A DNA stretch of 64,000 bases. It comes from Calliopsis andreniformis (taxonomy: Eukaryota > Arthropoda > Insecta > Hymenoptera > Andrenidae). The notes beneath the pieces were generated by a model. It had not been told where the DNA came from and made no database searches. It saw only the letters and a program-made list of their open reading frames with translations. Shown here piece after piece: positions 61,770 through 64,000 of the stretch. Both the position numbers and the translations under genes were made by a program. Each line of letters begins with the position of its first letter. Within the stretch, counting starts at the first letter, position 1. The stretch covers positions 17,998,001-18,062,000 of the forward strand of contig NW_027480422.1 in the NCBI RefSeq assembly GCF_051401765.1, given 5' to 3'.

Positions 61770-64000
61770 AGAAGCATAAAATACAATATAAATACAACAG
61801 CTCTTCCATCGTATATAATGTATGTTTGCAAACAGTGTGAAAGTAAAGGTCATTTCTACATACCGGGCAACCTAGGTTTCGCTGTAGGGCGCTGCTCCGC
61901 CAGATCGAATAGCTAGGGACTTAGAAGTCAACCCCAGAAGCATAAAATACAATAAAAATGCAACAGTTTTTCCATCGTATAACAGGAAAGCTGCAACCAG
62001 TGTGAAAGTACTGGTCATTTCTATGTTCCGGGTAACCTAGGCTTCATTCTAGGGCGTTGCTCCACCAGATCGAATAGCTAGAGACTTAGAATTCAACGCC
62101 AGAAGAATAAAATACAACATGGGTACCACAGTTTTTCCATCGTATAAAATGTATAATTGCAAGCAGTGTGAAGGTAATGGTCATTTCCACGTTACGGGCA
62201 ACCTAGGCTTCACTCTAGAGCGTTCCTCCTCCAGACCGAGTAGTTAGGGCCTTAGATGTCAACGCCCGAAGCATAAAATACAAAATAAATAGAACAGCTT
62301 TTCCATTGTATAAAACGAATAATTGCAACCAGTGTGAAAGTTATGGTCATTTCTACTCTCCGGGCAACCTAGGCTTAACTCCAGGGCGTTGTTCCTCCAG
62401 ATCGAATAGCTAGGGACTTTGAATACAACGCAAGAAGCATAAAATACAATAAAAATGCAACAGTTTTACCATCGTGTAACAGGAAAGCTGCAGCCAGTGT
62501 GAAAGTACTGGTCACTTCTATGTTCCAGGTGACCTAGGCATCACACTAGGTTATTGCTCCACCAGATAGAATAGCTAGGTACTTAGAATTCAACGCCAGG
62601 AGAACAAAATACAACATAAGTACAACAGTTTTTCCATCGTATAAAATGTATAATTGCAAGAAGTGTGAAGGTAATGGTCATTTCTACGTTCTGGGCAACC
62701 TAGGCTTCACTCTAGAGCGTTGCTCCACCAGATCGAATGGTTAGGGCCTTGGAAGTCAACGCCCGAAGCATAAAATACAAAATAAATAGAACAGTTTTTC
62801 CATTGTATAAAACGAATAATTGCAACCAGAGTGAAAGTTATGGTCATTTCTACGTCCCGGGCATCCTAGGCTTCACTCTAGGGCGTTGCTCCACCAGATC
62901 GAATAGCTAGGGCTAGAAGTCAACGCTAGAAGCATAAAATAAAAGAAAAATACAACAGTTTTGCCATCGTATAAAACGAATAATTGCAACCAGTGTGAAA
63001 GTTAGGGTCATTTCTACGGTCCGGGCAACCTAGGCTTCACTCTAGGGCGTTGTTCCACCAGATCGAATAGTTAGGGCCTAAGAAGACAACGCCAGAAGCA
63101 TAAAATACAATATAAATACAACAGCTTTTCCATCGTATGTAATGTATATTTGCAAACAGTGTGAAAGTAAAGGTCATTTCTACGTTCCGGGCAACCTAGG
63201 TTTCACTTTAGGGCGTTGCTCCACCAGATCGAATAGCTCGGGCCTTAGAAGTCAACGCCAGAAACACAAAATAAAATAAAAATACAACAGTTACTCCATC
63301 GTATAACAGGAATAATTACAACCAGTGTGAAAGTAATGGGCATTTCTACGTTCCGGGCAACCTAGGCTTCACCCTAGGGCGTTGCTCCACCAGATCCAAT
63401 AGTTAGGACCTAAGAAGTCAACGCCAGAAGCATAAAATACAAAATAGATACAACAGTTTTTCCATCACATAACAGGAATTATTGCAACCAGTGTGAAAGT
63501 GATGGTCATTTCTATGTTCCGGGCAACATAGGCTTTACTCTAGGGCGATGCTCCTCCAGTTCGAATAGCTAGGGCCTAAGAAGTCTACACCAGAAGCATA
63601 AAATACAATATAAATACAACAGTTTTTCCATTGTATAAAACGAATAATTGCTACCAGTGTGAAAGTTATGGTCATTTCTGCGTTCCAGGCCCCATAGGCT
63701 TCACACTTGGACGTTGCTCCACCAGATCGAATAGCTAGGACCTTAGAAGTCAAAGCCAGACGCAGAAAATACAATATAAATACAACAGCTTTTCCATCGT
63801 ACAAAACGAATAATTGCAATCCGTATGAATATTATGGTCATTTCTACGTTCCGCGCAACCTAGGCTTCACCCTAGGTCGTTGTTCCACCAGATCCAATAG
63901 TTAGGACATAAGAAGTCAACGCCAGAAGCATAAAATACAAAATAGATACAACAGATTTTCCATCATATAACAGGAATAATTGCAACCAGTGTGAAAGTAA

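Larger units (their letters stand above)
1..64000 (+). repeat. Satellite DNA array, ~166-bp monomer, head-to-tail
   Basis: Every line of the window reads as a variant of the same 166-bp unit. Anchors that recur once per unit are TTTTTCCATCGTATA, TTGCAACCAG, GGTCATTTCTACG, CCGGGCAACCTAGG, CTAGGGCGTTG and GTCAACGCCAGAAGCATAA. All monomers face the same way; I saw no inverted block and no foreign insertion. Consensus G+C is about 42%, and about seven CpG sites per monomer remain in the consensus. The unit length fits a nucleosome-scale satellite, and such long pure arrays are known mainly from centromeres and heterochromatin. That role is inferred, and the family and species are not recognised. 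The window is cut inside the array at both ends, so the true length is unknown. Confidence 0.98.
59241..64000 (+). repeat. Diverged right edge, weak three-monomer repeat
   Basis: About 29 monomers without a stable HOR. One segment with TTTTTCCCTTGTATAACAGG recurs 498 bp apart (3 x 166) at about 59768-59930 and 60266-60428. The TATATTTGCA subtype is still frequent (about 59995, 60157, 63143, with a variant at 61828). About 60730-60980 matches 31870-32115. The array runs out of the window at 64000 in mid-monomer. Open frames such as 63535-63819 (minus strand) are satellite products. Confidence 0.8.

Noticed and set aside
1..64000. Dozens of open frames of 60-123 codons on both strands, some with hydrophobic stretches resembling membrane proteins
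   Set aside because: They lie entirely in satellite monomers, overlap on both strands, recur with the HOR period and end within about two monomers because 166 is not a multiple of 3. None has a recognisable domain or independent coding signal.
1..64000. CRISPR-like repeat array
   Set aside because: The repeating unit is 166 bp of continuous similar sequence with no short conserved repeat alternating with unique spacers, and there are no cas genes.
1..64000. CENP-B box
   Set aside because: I compared the motif pattern TTCG, four bases, A, two bases, CGGG with the CTACGTTCCGGG core on both strands; the spacing and key bases do not match.
1..64000. Telomere-like TTAGGG or TTTAGGG repeats
   Set aside because: AGTTAGGGCC occurs about once per monomer in some subtypes but never as a tandem hexamer or heptamer run.
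1..64000. Inverted array segments or strand switches
   Set aside because: The anchors read in the plus orientation throughout; I found no stretch in which the reverse complement of the monomer is the continuous reading.

Overview
The whole 64,000-base window is one uninterrupted tandem satellite array. The monomer is about 166 bp, so the window holds roughly 385 monomers, all head-to-tail in the same orientation. The monomer consensus I built by eye has about 42% G+C. It has an A/T-rich part (A-tracts followed by TTTTTCC) and a G/C-richer core built around GGTCATTTCTACG, TTCCGGGCAACCTAGG and CTAGGGCGTTG. I found no credible protein gene, no rRNA or tRNA gene, no transposable element, no CRISPR array and no non-satellite island. 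This organisation points to a eukaryotic nuclear chromosome, most likely centromeric or pericentromeric heterochromatin. I do not recognise the monomer family and cannot name the taxon. The monomer length is close to one nucleosome plus linker, which is common among centromere satellites but does not prove centromere function.

The interest lies in the second level of organisation. Diverged monomers are arranged into several different higher-order repeats (HORs), each in its own domain. From left to right: a diverged edge (1-4,489); a 6-monomer HOR of 996 bp (4,490-6,485); more diverged sequence with reused five-monomer blocks (6,486-9,490); a 9-monomer HOR of 1,494 bp (9,491-12,975); a 23-monomer HOR of 3,789 bp (12,990-20,567) that is itself part of a giant 41-monomer unit of 6,777 bp, repeated once with a four-monomer deletion (17,741-30,631); unphased monomers (30,632-32,924); a 5-monomer HOR of 830 bp (32,925-34,405); unphased monomers; a 9-monomer HOR of 1,494 bp (35,270-38,060); a transition; a 17-monomer HOR of 2,821 bp with two full and two deleted copies (39,771-50,450); mixed monomers; a 9-monomer HOR of 1,493 bp (53,567-59,240); and a diverged right edge to 64,000.

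The HOR lengths equal whole numbers of 166-bp monomers minus a few small deletions. For the 3,789-bp unit I traced all of these: 23 x 166 - 29, made of one 26-bp deletion and three 1-bp deletions. Neighbouring HOR copies look almost identical, while monomers within one HOR differ at many positions. This is the pattern expected from recent unequal exchange or segmental amplification on top of an older array. A two-monomer cassette shared by the 9-mer at 10 kb, the 23-mer and the 9-mer at 55 kb, but missing between them, suggests that the central 31-51 kb block expanded inside an older array.

Many open frames of 60-123 codons exist on both strands, but they follow from the repeat: 166 is not a multiple of 3, so each frame runs through the monomer in three phases and soon meets a stop. 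I annotate none as genes. Coordinates of HOR boundaries are approximate to within part of a monomer unless a junction is stated.
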